The notes below the pieces were generated by a model. It did no database searches. It saw nothing but the letters and a program-made list of their open reading frames with translations, and was not told where the DNA came from. Positions 1 through 40,433 of a stretch of DNA of 64,000 nucleotides are shown piece after piece (position 1 is the first letter of the stretch; the number at the start of each line of letters is the position of its first letter). The stretch is from Liquidambar formosana. Lineage: Eukaryota > Streptophyta > Magnoliopsida > Saxifragales > Altingiaceae. Location of the stretch: the NCBI GenBank assembly GCA_039720395.1, contig CM077826.1, forward strand, positions 32,112,810 through 32,176,809, read 5' to 3'. The position numbers and the translations under genes are program-made.

Positions 1-1436
1 ATAGTAAAAGTATTTATTTAATTATAATGTTTTTAACTATTCTTGACATGTAGGTTTTATGTAAGATGTTACATGTCTACTCACATGATGGGACGTGATG
101 CATTTATCAACAGTAGGCCGGCATTTAGGACGAGGAACTACATTTAAACACGGTAGTGAGGTTTAGGTATTAAATTTTGAAAAAAAAATAATCTAAATAC
201 CATATTGGAATTTTGGGAAAATTTCAAAGTACTAAAATGATTTTTACGTTTATTTTTTTCCTGCTAAATGACAAGGATATCACACAGCTTCACCTTCATC
301 CTTTTTGCTTTAAAAGTTAAAACCTCTAACTACTGACGTAGTCTTTGCTTTTTGGTGGAATCAAAAGAATTTGGATTTGATGCAGAGTTCACCACGTTGA
401 GTTATTTTTAGCCATTAGATGGGTGTTTTGATAGCTTGAATTAAAACATGGTGCAGGGTTCATTTGGGTCATTTGAATAGTCATCACTACCACCATCTCC
501 AAAATGGGCAAGACCTTGCAGTCTTGCACCATGAAGGATTAAGGGATCCTCCCTTGAAAATTAAAATATAAAAATAAAAATAAAATAAAAATGGCCAAGT
601 TTTAAAAGTTTATATATCCTAGAATGACAGTTGAAGTTCAAAGAAAAAAAAGAGCCGAAGATTACTATAATACCGCAAAGCAGATTTCTCAGATATTAAA
701 AAGGCCGAAATAGAGAGACAAAGTTTGCCAATGCAAAAGTATATGTCACAACTTGGAAAATGGACAAGACGGATTGATGAAAAATAAACCATTTATTATT
801 GGGCATGAAAATAAAAATAAAAATAAAAATTTAGCACGGTCCGTCTGAAACTTAGGACATGTAAAATCATATTTCAAATATCTTGCCATCTACACAAATA
901 GTATCACTCCATCATCGTATTCCACAAGAATTTTAACATAATAATAATACAGGCATCATTCCAATTTAAATTACATATACCTCAGGCTACAAATCGAACA
1001 AATACAACAATGTTTTTGAAACTTTAAAAAACTATCTACTACATGCAAGCATATACTATCTGTTTAACTCCGACACTTTAATGACCTGCAAAAGCTCTGA
1101 AGGATAAGCCAACACCCAATAGGTTACAAATTTTTTTTTTTTTTTAATAAAAGTACATCTAAAACCATATATTTATATACATAGTTTAATGATCGAGAAC
1201 ATAATCCAAGATATTAATGAGAGTTTTCATGAAATTATATAAAATTTTACTACCAATGCGCATTTAATAAAAACCAAAACTATGTTAAAACTATGATTTC
1301 ATAATTTCTTGAACTCAACACTAATCCTACAGATCCACAAACCATTAAATCCCATAACCCAGAACATATATCACAAGATAAATAAAGTTTTTATCAATGT
1401 CAAAATCATTTTATAACTGAAACTGTGTGATATAAT
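1..1436. other. AT-rich intergenic, nothing recognised
   Basis: No reading frame of note, no tRNA-like boxes and no inverted-repeat ends were found. It holds only short A/T-rich simple runs, such as AAAAT repeats near 570-590 and 810-830 and a T run near 1131-1145. Confidence 0.5.
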
Positions 1437-2030
1437 TAGGGCTGCAAACGAGCCGAATTGAACCGAACTTTGAAGTGTTCAAGCTTGGCTTAATAAGATA
1501 GCTTGTTTATTTATAACCAAGTTGAACTTTAAACGAGCTTAATTTATTGTGCTCAAACTCAGCTCAATAAGATTTAGAAAGGCTCAAGTGCAGCTCGGCT
1601 CATTTAATTAAACAAGCCGAGCTTGTGCTCGAGCTTGCGTTTGAGTTCGAATTTGAGCTCGTGTTCAAGATTGGTTTGAGCTCGTGAAAAAATAAGAGAA
1701 CCTTATATTTTTAAATGGTGGACGGCTACCTCAAATAATAAGAGAACCTTCTCACAATCTCAAATAAAGCGTGAAGCCTTAATTAAAAAAAATTAGGGTA
1801 TTTATAAAAGCCCTTTAATGACTAATAAACTATTTCACGAACCTTTTAACGAGCCTATTTGTGAACCTGTTCATGAGCTCTTAACAAGTTTGTTCACGAA
1901 CGTAAACGAGCCAAGCTATGGTCTATTCAACCTTGACTTGTTTAACAAACGAATCTAGTATTCAAGTTTAGGCTTGACTCATTTATTAATCGAACAAGCC
2001 TTTATCGAGCTTATTCACAAACGACTCAGT
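1437..2030. mobile_element. Degenerate hAT-type MITE, GAGCC/GAGCT-rich family
   Basis: It opens with TAGGGCTGCAAACGAGCC, the same kind of terminus as the elements at 14061 and 27204, and is full of GAGCTCG/AAGCTTGG-type words in both orientations. The right end lacks a clear CCCTA terminus, so the boundary is approximate and no target duplication can be called. The family resemblance is seen in the sequence; the hAT assignment is inferred from the TAGGG terminus and the better-preserved copies. Confidence 0.45.
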
Positions 2031-2849
2031 TTATATATAATTCATATTAACTTTCATTTAAAACCATTTCGTTTTTAATAATGTTTTCTTTCTAAAACTA
2101 TATATTTCCATAAATCCAAGTTCCATATCCAATAGCATTTTCTTGAAGGCTTGTGGAGCTGATTTCGAAGTCTACCTCTACCAATCAATAATCTTCTCAA
2201 AAAGGGCCTCACGCGCGGAAATGGGATCCATTCCCATATAATTTCGATGAACAACCAAAAAAATAAAAACCTAGGGCCATCGGGAGGGGAACAACAAACG
2301 GAACTCACTCCAGGCAACGACCAAAAGAAACCGAAATCCGGTGACACTCCACTCCCAAATGAGGCATTCTCAAACTTTAATCCATTCCATCATAATTTAT
2401 CATTTAGAAACATGATTCCCAAAACCACAATATAAATCCCCTTTTCCCGACATATCTCATACTTTATCAATTGATAAAGTATTTGAAAACACGATTCTTC
2501 TCAATCAATTTATTTAGTATTTGAAACCACAAAATTTCTCATTAGTGTTCCACAATAAATTCCAAAATAACAATGGATTGATTATGTAAAAATCATATTT
2601 GCCCCCTATAGTATTCCATCATTGTTGTAATTTATCGGCGTGATGAAAACTTTTCAAAAATCCACTTTTCCATGATAAAAGAAATAACTAAGACGTCATT
2701 TACACCAATTACCATTTCAAAGAAATTACAATAATTTGACGACATTTTAATAAATCCCAAGAGAAAAACTGTCTTTTTCCCAAGCCTAAGAAAACCCTTT
2801 CCTCTTTATATACTTTTGATTAATCCATATAAACCACCAATGATATATA

Positions 2850-3243
2850 GGGGAAGAATCCATTGACACCTAATGTAAAACTTCTTATTTTTACACTTCT
2901 CAATATCATTTTGTGGAAATCATATTTCGTCAATCCAATCATTAGATAAGATAATTTACCCATGCTCGTCATGCATATCAAATTTCAAGTTAATCAGATA
3001 TCAAGAAGCATTTAATCCGTAAACTTATTGTTATTTTTTTTTATTATAAATAAGACTATAATTTAGAGAACTTTATGGATGACATAACTCTGAATCTCCA
3101 ATTAACTTGAAATTTGACTTATATGATGTGCATAAATAGAGTATCTAATCCAACAGTTGGATTAACGAAATATTATTCCTACAAAAAAATATTGAGAGGT
3201 GTAACAATAAAGTCATACACCAATAGTCAATGGATCCTTCCCC
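2850..3243. mobile_element. Fold-back MITE, ~170-bp arms
   Basis: The left arm starts GGGGAAGAATCCATTGAC and the right arm ends with its diverged complement (GGATCCTTCCCC). The two arms pair over roughly 170 bases each, including blocks around TCAAATTTCAAGTTAAT and TTTCGTTAATCCAAC. Words in the arms (AAGTTAATTTG, ATCCAACnGTTGGATT) recur in the MITE at 12131-12501, so the two look related. No convincing target duplication was found next to the ends. Confidence 0.6.
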
Positions 3244-3905
3244 ATGTGTATATATATAGAGAGAGAGAGAGAGGGAGAGAGAACGAAAGAGTCCTTTTAA
3301 TATCAAGCGCACCATGTCTGCCAATCGATTATTGACTTTGGGGATGACTGTCATCATGTGATTGGTATGGAATTTTGTTACTTAAACAAAAATTATCACC
3401 ACCACCATCGTCATCATTCCATTGTCATCAAATCAAAATCACGATTAACTTGATCAGAGACTAGGGGACGCAGAATGCAAAACTTAAGGGGCTGCTTCAA
3501 TAACTAGAGGACAGACCCACCATGAAAACAATAGTCCCAAAACAGAAGGAACTTTGTTCTTCAACTATCTTTTGGGGAAAGAAGAATAAGGCAACCAAGT
3601 AGGCCACAAAACACAGGAAAGAAAACAGAAAATTAGAAAGAGAATATTGCCTTGCCTTCTACCTCATTGAAGTGTAACACACTAACTGCCCCAATTCAAC
3701 TAAGCAAAAGACATTTACACCCTCTAGTCAAACAAGTCTACATTCATTATGCAAATGAGAAAACTCAGAAGCTGCAAAATGGCTCAAGAGGGTTCCAAAA
3801 CAACGTGCCAAAAAGGCACAGAAATCACAAACCCTCATGATAAGGAGTGTGTGATTGCAGGGGGATTTCTCTATACGCATCCAATTTGTAGGTCAGCTTC
3901 ATTGA
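3244..3905 (-). other. 3' flank / probable 3' UTR of the RH20-like gene
   Basis: This lies directly downstream of the helicase stop codon (minus strand). It contains a (GA)n run at about 3257-3280 next to the MITE. The part nearest the stop (about 3650-3905) is probably 3' UTR, but no poly(A) site can be fixed from sequence alone. Confidence 0.35.
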
Positions 3906-32117
<28,212 letters not shown>

Positions 32118-32330
32118 GCTGTGTGTGTCTATATATCTATATATATATATATATATGGTAGGATTGAAGCTGCAAAGAGTTGTTCTTGCTTTGCTCTTAG
32201 CAGAAGAGAAATAAGCAAACCTAATGGAGATGAAGCCCCTCCCTCGCTCAGTCTCTCCTCTCTCGCTCGCGCTCGCTTTTGCTCTCGAGGCTCTATTCTC
32301 TCTCTATTGTTTCTGGAATTGCCAGTAAAA
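32118..32330 (-). promoter_or_regulatory. Probable 5' UTR / core promoter of RH20-like gene
   Basis: Upstream of the start codon on the minus strand there is a (TA)n run (about 32130-32156) and then a strongly purine-rich GAGA/GAGCGAG tract (about 32230-32310). Such GA/CT tracts are common in plant 5' UTRs and core promoters. The transcription start cannot be placed, and it is unclear whether the TA run acts as a TATA element. Confidence 0.35.
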
Positions 32331-32399
32331 CTAAGGGGATGGTGTTCTATTCCTACAAGTGTGTGAATCGACCAAGTGACAAGGTCCAATAATAAGAAA

Positions 32400-32950
32400 C
32401 CAGGTGGCAATTTAGGGCCTGTTTGGCCAAGTTCTCATCAAATCAAACGCAAATGTATGCTGTACCCACAGTAAAATTTAAAACCAACAAACAAAAAAAA
32501 AAAAAAAATGGAGTAAATTATACTTACTTGATAATTTCCGATGCACTCCTGTTTTTGAAATCACATTGTCACTGACTTTACAAAATAAACTGCGGCGAGT
32601 ACCCTTACTCAACGGGTACATTTAAGGAAGAACCATAAAGAATTTTTTGACCCTAAAAGAAAAAAAAAAAACACCATAACGATTCCAAATCACAAAGCAA
32701 CAACATAATTGTGGTTATAAGGATAGCTAAATTTTAACATGGTTGTAAGGGCCAATACCCTTACTCAATCGGTACATTTGAGTTCTCATCCATTATAAAA
32801 TGCAGCATAAGCCTTTCTATTTAAGCTTTCAAATTTCACCATGGTAGTATCAGAGGCAATAGATGGAAGAATCATTTGTCAGGGCTAAAACCCTAACTAA
32901 AATTTGAACTTTAATGTCCTTTAAAGTCAATCTCCTCGACCCACTTTATC
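32400..32950. other. Intergenic, nothing recognised
   Basis: AT-rich sequence upstream of the helicase promoter with short A-runs (about 32490 and 32660). No gene or element ends seen. Confidence 0.4.
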
Positions 32951-32958
32951 CTAACAAT

Positions 32959-33795
32959 TAGGAATGTGCAAAAGACCGTCCAATCCCTCAAACCAAACCA
33001 ATCCATTTCATATGCACCAATACAAGCGGTTTGAGAGGTTAGGCGATGCAGTTTGGATGGATTAAATAATAAAATTGGTAATTTTGGTTGATTGACGGGT
33101 TAAACGTTGTCAAACAGCTAATAAACCAAACCGACCCGCCTTTAACAACATATGTATAAAATTATAAAAATCAAATATAGAAATCTTTTTATAATAATTA
33201 TTCATGGCCAAATAGATAACCTTAGGCTTTAGATTCGTAAGTCCCCAAATGATGCACATCAACTCATTAAGATATGACACGATTCACATACCCAAGTCCC
33301 CATTATAAAACACAGAATTAGGTTGCATATTAAGTGTATTTTGTTATTTCTTATTGCTACTTTGTTAGGTTGTTATATTTTGGGTCTTCTAGCAAGATTC
33401 GAAGTTAATTTAAGATTAATTATCTCCAATTTCATCTCCATTGATTGGGCGTTTACTCTCACAAAGTCATAATTTACTTCTTTGGCATTAAGATATTGTA
33501 CAAGTGTGTATCAAACTTTACATAACCAACTAAAATGGTTAAATTTTTTAGATTTATTTACAACTCATCGATTAAGGCCCAATATATTTTAGAAAATGCC
33601 CAATTAAAAATGGCATAATAGAAACCACCAAACCTGTCCAAAGAGCCGGTGATAAACCACCTAAAAAATCAACCAACCCATCGGTTTTTAACACATACGA
33701 TTTGGCGGCGGGTTGGAAATTTTGTAACCCACCATTGGTGGGCTGGTTGGTATTTTTCCCTTAGACCGCTCCAAACCAATTTGCGCACATCCCTA
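32959..33795. mobile_element. hAT non-autonomous element (TAGGGATGT-type ends)
   Basis: Starts TAGGAATGTGCAAAAG and ends with the complementary TTTGCGCACATCCCTA, the common TAGGGATGTGC plant hAT terminus. Flanked by the perfect 8-bp duplication CTAACAAT (32951-32958 and 33796-33803). 837 bases, non-coding. Confidence 0.85.
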
Positions 33796-33803
33796 CTAAC
33801 AAT

Positions 33804-35631
33804 AAAAGATAAGATAAAAATCAAAGCTTGCCTCGCTGGTGTGGCTCACTGTTGTAATTTATCTTGGAAATTTCCAAACTTTAGCTAAGCTCCTATTCGT
33901 AACATGCCTCTAAAGCAGCTAAGATCGACGATTAGCACAATTCTAGGAGTCTAACCGTAATCTTCCTTCCTTATATTCGCAGAAGATAGCAATGAGTAGG
34001 ACCAAAACTCAAAAAAGATTGCTCTTTTGTCGACATCACCACCACTAATGTCGGGGGTGGTATGGTCGAAATATATCTGCGTATCCCAACCAAGATTACT
34101 CTTTCGAAATTGGACCAAGTTAGAAAATATTGACCTAATATATTTTATGTATTAGACTATATATGTATAGAATGGAACAATCTATTAAATATACTGTTAT
34201 TGTAGAGAAAGGGAGAGATTTGATGCAAGTGTAGTGATGGAAGAAGAAAGAGAGAATGAGAGGTGTATTAAACAACGGCTTTTACATTAAGGGTATTTTA
34301 GTAATTTCATGTGCTCAATTTACTCTGTTGAACTAAGCAATCTAACAATGGTTGACAGTATAATTTCAAAATGAGAGGGGGTACATTTGTAGTTGTTAGA
34401 TACCAAAGGGCTGTAAATGTAATTTACCTATAAAAAAGGTACAATACAAGTAGAAAGGGAAAGTCTATTGCCACCCCACAAATATCCCCCCCCCCCCGGT
34501 ACCATTTAAAATAAGCTAATATTATATTTTTACCCTTGTAAAATTTATTATTAAGAACATATGTAATTTTAAGAACATTAAAAAAAAAATTTCTTTCTAC
34601 ATAAAAAAACATATGTTTTAAATATTAATTCCTTCTCTTGGGCTGCTTTGTATAAATATTACCCTCTCCTCATACAAGCTTCATCTTAGCTTTCCCTTGT
34701 TATGTGAATATTGATTCCTACTCATACAACATCTTCATCCCATATGAATATCGATCCCTATTCAAAATGTTTCACTAAACCTCTCGTATGAATATTTATT
34801 CCTACTCATGCTCACAAGATGACGAGCTTTAGCTATTTATCATCATATGAGTATTGACACCTCTTTCTATGACATTTTGCTAACAAAGTCAACCACAACT
34901 CATGTTCTGATGAAAATATGCTATCTCTTTTTTACATTGACATTCACTTGTAGATACAAGTTCTACCAATGAGGGGCATCTATAAACACCTCATTTTCGT
35001 ACCCTATTTTTACACCATTCCACCTTAGGTGCATTATTACACGTGCATATTTGCATCATTTTGGCATTCTTTCTTTTGGGTTAGGCTCTATACATCCCAA
35101 AGATACATGGTATTTTTTAGAATTCAATTTGGTTAAGTTTTGAAAAAACAACAAAAGCTTTTGTGACTTAAAGGGCATTTTGCTCGTTTCATTTGCATGA
35201 CTTTTGTTTGACTTCCAATTCCTGTCAAATTCATCGTGGGATGATCCCAAGGTCCTTAGATGTGATTTTGTTAAGGATGGTCCATGATAGGCTCTATTTG
35301 GTCCCATTATCGATTTTCCCTAAAATAGCTTCCTAATTCAATCCCACATTTTAAATTTAATTGCCACATTGATAGAAAAATGATTCTTAATCAACATGAT
35401 TAACTGTTTAAAATCATTTTCCAAAAGGTTTGATTTCAATTGCGGTTCAATCGGGATTTAAACCATTGTTTTAACCTCTAGTAGTTCCTTTTGAAGTCGA
35501 TGAGCCTTTTTATCTTGGTTCATGACCAATTAAGCAATTATGGCTTAATTTCAAATGTTTTAAAGTGTTTTTTAGGTGGAAAATTGAATCATGGTCGTTT
35601 TGCAAAAAGAATCACTGAATTTAAACTTGAA
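33804..35631. other. Intergenic, nothing recognised
   Basis: AT-rich, with a C-run at about 34486-34497 and, just before it, CTATTGCCACCCCACA, which resembles one end of the element at 35641. The matching other end was not found, so only a partial MITE can be suspected. Confidence 0.4.
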
Positions 35632-35640
35632 ATAAAGAAA

Positions 35641-36598
35641 GGGTCGGGCTATTGCCACCACATAAAATGCTCTAAGCCCACCATTAATTAAAATAATTTA
35701 TTAAATTCTTTATATCCAAATGTACATTTACCATTAAGGACATGTCTACTAAAATACCTAAAGGAAATTTTCTTATCCCCACGCCACTCCACCCCCAACT
35801 TCAAAAATATTACACCATCCATAAACTTCATGCTCTCACAAACCCTAACACCCTTGACACCAAATCAATATGTACATGAAAAATTAGTGTTTCTCATGTT
35901 ATATTGAATAATGGATGAGAAAAGCATTGCTTGCGATGGTATTAGCAGCCAAAAAGTGATTATTTATACATTTTTTGTCGAGTTTAATTTTAGTTTTTTG
36001 TATGCTGAATTTTTCCTTGTTCGGATTCTCGACTCCAAACATGTTTAAAATGTTCATTTCTGTAACACTGAACGCTTTATACACGTTCTAATTTATAAAT
36101 CCGAACAACTTTCTTTTGTTCCGTTTTATAACTCCGAATGCCTTAACAATATCAATCACATTTTATGATTATTCAGTTATGTAACTCCGAACAATTGGCT
36201 GGTGTTCAACTCTAGAAATCCGAACAATATTTTGTTGTTATGTTATAAAACACCAAACAACTTAACTATACAAATCTCATTTTAGAATTGTTTGTTTATG
36301 TAACTGTGAGTGGATTATTAAGTGTTCGTGTTTATGAGTCTAAACAACTAAGTGATGTACTTTTTTAAAGGTCCGAACGTTGTTATATTGTTATTTCTTC
36401 TAAATTCAAACATTTATACTTTGTTCTTATTTATGAGTCCAAAGATATATACTTTGTGGATGGGGTGGAAAATAGTTTTCAGATTTTTTAATAAGGGTAT
36501 TTTAGGAAGATAGGGGGTGCTTATAGCAAAATTTGAGGGGATTTAATTTAATTAGTGAGGGCCTTAAAGTATTTTATGATGTGGCAATAGCCTGGCCC
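35641..36598. mobile_element. Mutator-like MITE (GGGC...TATTGCCAC ends)
   Basis: The left end GGGTCGGGCTATTGCCAC pairs with the right end GTGGCAATAGCCTGGCCC over about 60 bases. Flanks ATAAAGAAA and ATAAGGAAA form a 9-bp duplication with one mismatch, typical of Mutator-like elements. The interior (about 36000-36450) holds diverged tandem repeats built around ATCCGAACAA/CTCCGAA words. Non-coding. Confidence 0.78.
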
Positions 36599-36607
36599 AT
36601 AAGGAAA

Positions 36608-39031
36608 ATATATCACTTTTTTCAAACAACCATCAAGTACTAATAAGGCAAACCAATAAAAAAAAACAAGGTTGCTAGTGGCTAATGGGCACAAAGAAGG
36701 CCAACTGGCCACCGAAGGGTGGTCGTCTGTTTAATGAAGGTGGCCAACTGGCTATCAGTTATTATCCCACCCAAATTTGATCTTGTCTCAAAATTTGAGT
36801 TTATCCTTAAAAATAATTTGGATTTCCCCTAAATTTTTTTTCTTTAACCAAACAATAGAATCACAAAACAATAAAAACAAAATAAATAAATAAACAGAGT
36901 TTGAAACTATTAGTTTTTACCCCTATCATGACTCCTAGCTATGTAAATAAGCACCCCATATATACACACTGAATAAAAATATTCTCTTAGGTCTTTATTC
37001 TTTCACTTTGTATAATATATTTTTCTTCTTCTATAAGGTATTTGCCAAGTATGTGGAGCTATTCTTCTACAAATTTTTTTTCTTCATGCACCGCACTCAC
37101 GTACACATCCAAATATATACATTCTTCACCTTTGGTTTTGATGGGTGAGTCATGCGTTAATGCTAATGATTCAAAGACCAAAATATAATAAAATTTAATG
37201 CTAATGATCATATATATATAAAATATTTTTATGTTGATTTTGTGGAGAAATTATTTACCACACAAAAAATTCACTGTGCAATGCCCACGTGCTTTAACAA
37301 GTAAAAAAGAAATGTAAGTTTACACATCAAATACTTCTTGATATCCAATTAATTTGAAATTTGTTTATACATCGGAATATAATGATTACAAAAATTTGAT
37401 TCAATTCCTTAATACCAAGATCAAACTGTGATCCTTTACAAGATTAAAAGTCTAATTCTATAAAGATGGTGATGATTTACATGAGGTCCCTAGGTCGAAT
37501 GATGCTATTTGTGACAAAGTAGCACATGTGTTCTGCCACCAACAATATCCACACCAAGCAAAGGCTACAAGTTGCTCTTGAGAATCTCCTTAGGATTTGC
37601 TAGAGGAAGGAGAAGATGAGAGAAATAGATAGAGGGGGAGAAAGCGAGAGAGAGAACATAATAAAACCAACCAAGAGAGTGAATGGAGTGTGCTAGCTGC
37701 TTCTATTGGACATTTATTAAGGTAGGATGGCCATAGTGTTCCTAACCTTAGGTGGATTATGCAATTTCTCTATATTGTACTTAAGGCCTCCAACATTCAT
37801 CCAATGCAAGGATGACCCAATCCAACAATTCTAATTAGGTTTATGCATTTTTTCTTATAATTTAAATTCTTTATTTCCTTATGAGTGTGTGACCAATTAG
37901 GTTCACATAATCTAGTATAGATAATGGCACTCCATGTGCCCAATGGAACACTTTTCACTTATAGTCTAATTGGAACACTTTTTTGATTCTCTAATTGATA
38001 ATAACCAACTTATTTCAATTAGATCTTCTACTGATCATGAGTAACATATAGTAATGGCTTATGATGTAACCCTACATGAAGTAAAGATAAATCAAAGAAC
38101 CCTTTAGTTACAATTATGGTATAATTACATCTTTTTATCAAAACATTGATTAAACTAATAGGATATGGAATGGAAGTCTATCAAATCCCTAGTTCAATAC
38201 TTTTATGAACATGCTTAAATCTCAACACAAGTAGATGCACTATGCAAACTCATTTTCATATTCACTCTGCTGTGGCCATAGACTTATATAAGTTACATTT
38301 GTGAATGTCACTTAAGGCATTCTTTCCCTTTTATTGAGAATGATAGATTTCTTGTTGATTACTCACATACCTTCATACATGAATCAATAGAGCTAATAGA
38401 CACATTTGTAAGTTCTTTATAGGATATACAGTTAATGCTATCAAACTTTTAAAACTCCAATCACAAGACAAATAGTGTCTCGGTTTTAAGGATAATTTTA
38501 TTTGCACCACTGCAACTATAAGCTTACTAATTGACAGACATGTAAAACTCCAGTTCAGTATGGTCTAGTTAATATGGTCAAATTTAGTGTACTTATTCTA
38601 TAACAAGTACCCACATGTTTTATCTTAACTTCTTCATACAAATAACTTGATACTAACTATCATTCTATAGAGCTAGCATAACATATGCTAATCATATGGT
38701 TCATCATTGTTTATCACAAGGAACCTTCAATTAGAAATGGTTTAGGATTATAGTACAGTTGTGATGAATCTTCATATCACAACTCTTTGTCCCATCATTG
38801 TTGGCCTAAATGGTTTCAATTCCATAATCTTGATGATAACAATACATAAGATGATATTTAGAACTAATGAGCTTCTTAATTTAATCTCAAGACAGGTATC
38901 AAAGCTTTTTTGTGTAATTCAGAGGACATATTGAACTAACAAAAAGTTTAGAGCCTTATAAGATATCACATAGGCCCAATCCTAACACTCAAGGATGATC
39001 AAATTGAAGAATCAAGAACTAAGTGAGAGAG
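36608..39031. other. Intergenic, nothing recognised
   Basis: AT-rich sequence with no coherent frame. AGGTATCAAAGC at about 38895 resembles an initiator-tRNA primer-binding site (TGGTATCAGAGC), which would fit retroelement debris next to the LTR-like block at 39032. Confidence 0.35.
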
Positions 39032-39975
39032 TGTTAGGATATTAGTGTAAGATTGGTTTCAAAATTTACTTACAGGGCTTAGGATCATGCATATCACATA
39101 ATTAAAGGCCTAATTGAAGCATAATGATCATTCAAGTTAGGGATCTCTATCCCAAGGCTTCATGCTTTAGTGTATTATGCTTAAGTCTGTGATATTATAT
39201 TTTTAGATGGCTAAAAGATATTTCAGACGGATGAAAATGCAATTTCAACATGCTGAAAATGCAATTTCAATAGGCTAAAAAGTTTCAGGTTGCTGAAACT
39301 TTTGTGCCTATAATTCAGTTCTCAGGAATTTTTAAACAGCTTTTTTGAGCTGGTCGAAAGCGAACTTTGAGATGGTTGAAAGTTTGAAGCAAAAGACCTT
39401 CAATGAACCATCTCAGGAATTTTTAGTAGCCTTGTTTCAGTATGCTGTAATGGAAGTTTCAAATGGTTGAAAGCATTTTCAGTCGGCTGAAAGCCTTAGG
39501 CTAACACATAATGGTTAGTTTTTTAAACGATCTTTTGTGCATTAAATGCCCACCAAACTCAATTATTAGTTGAGTGTGTTTTCAATTGCTGTGTATTTAT
39601 TCTTTGAGAGAACTTCTTTGAGCACAAAAATAAACTCAAATCATATTTGTATTTCAGGGTTGAGAGAACCCTACTTTGTAGCACTTGAAGAGTGCCTTTG
39701 TGCAAGTGTTGATAAAGAACACTTATGACTTTGTATTATTTGATCTCCACCCGCAAGAAGATTGGTATAGTAGATTGAGGAATTCTCAAGCTAGCTCTTA
39801 AGACGAGAACATAGGCAGAGAGACCTAACCTATCTCTCTCTGTCTCTTTATTGCACATCTTATTACTTGTGTTTAGATTTATACTTGCTTGCAATATATT
39901 TGTTTGAAATTGCATTAAATTCCATATTTAGCCAAAACCCTATTCACCCTCCTAGGGTTATTCACTTGGACAACA
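39032..39975 (+). repeat. LTR-like block (TGTT...AACA)
   Basis: Starts TGTTAGGATATTAGTG after a purine-rich GTGAGAGAG and ends CTTGGACAACA; close to the end is CCCTATTCACCCTCCTAGGG, wording common near the ends of copia/Sirevirus LTRs. Repeated GGCTGAAA/TTTCAG words occupy 39220-39500. The flanks are not a duplication, so element limits are uncertain. Confidence 0.4.
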
Positions 39976-40433
39976 ATCATCTTCTCAACTCTAACTTCCA
40001 TAGACATATAATGCAAATATAAAATAACATAGTAAACATGATAGAATAAAGCCGTTTATTAGATAATAATAAATAAATCAATATAATAAATGAAATTATA
40101 AATTGTCTGATATCCCTAAAGCATAATCTCTCTAATTCGTTTTAGGGCATACTACTAACATGTATAACATGTATAAGATGAATATCAACTTTAACAAATC
40201 GATTGGCAAAATTTGATTCCTAAAAAAACACATTCAAGGGTGTAAGAGTAAAAAGTCTTACACTAAGAGCCAATTGATCTCCTGTGATGCACATACCATT
40301 TGCAAGCCTATGTATTCGATAGTGAAAGGGAGGAAATTTGAACTCGAGAACTTATGGTTACTAAATCGTAATCCTTTACAACTCTTGCTTATAGATTATT
40401 TATTTATTTAGTTATTTATTTCTTTTGTCATAC

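Noticed and set aside
39032..39975. Complete solo copia LTR
   Set aside because: TG..CA-type ends are present but the flanks are not duplicated, so kept only as LTR-like.
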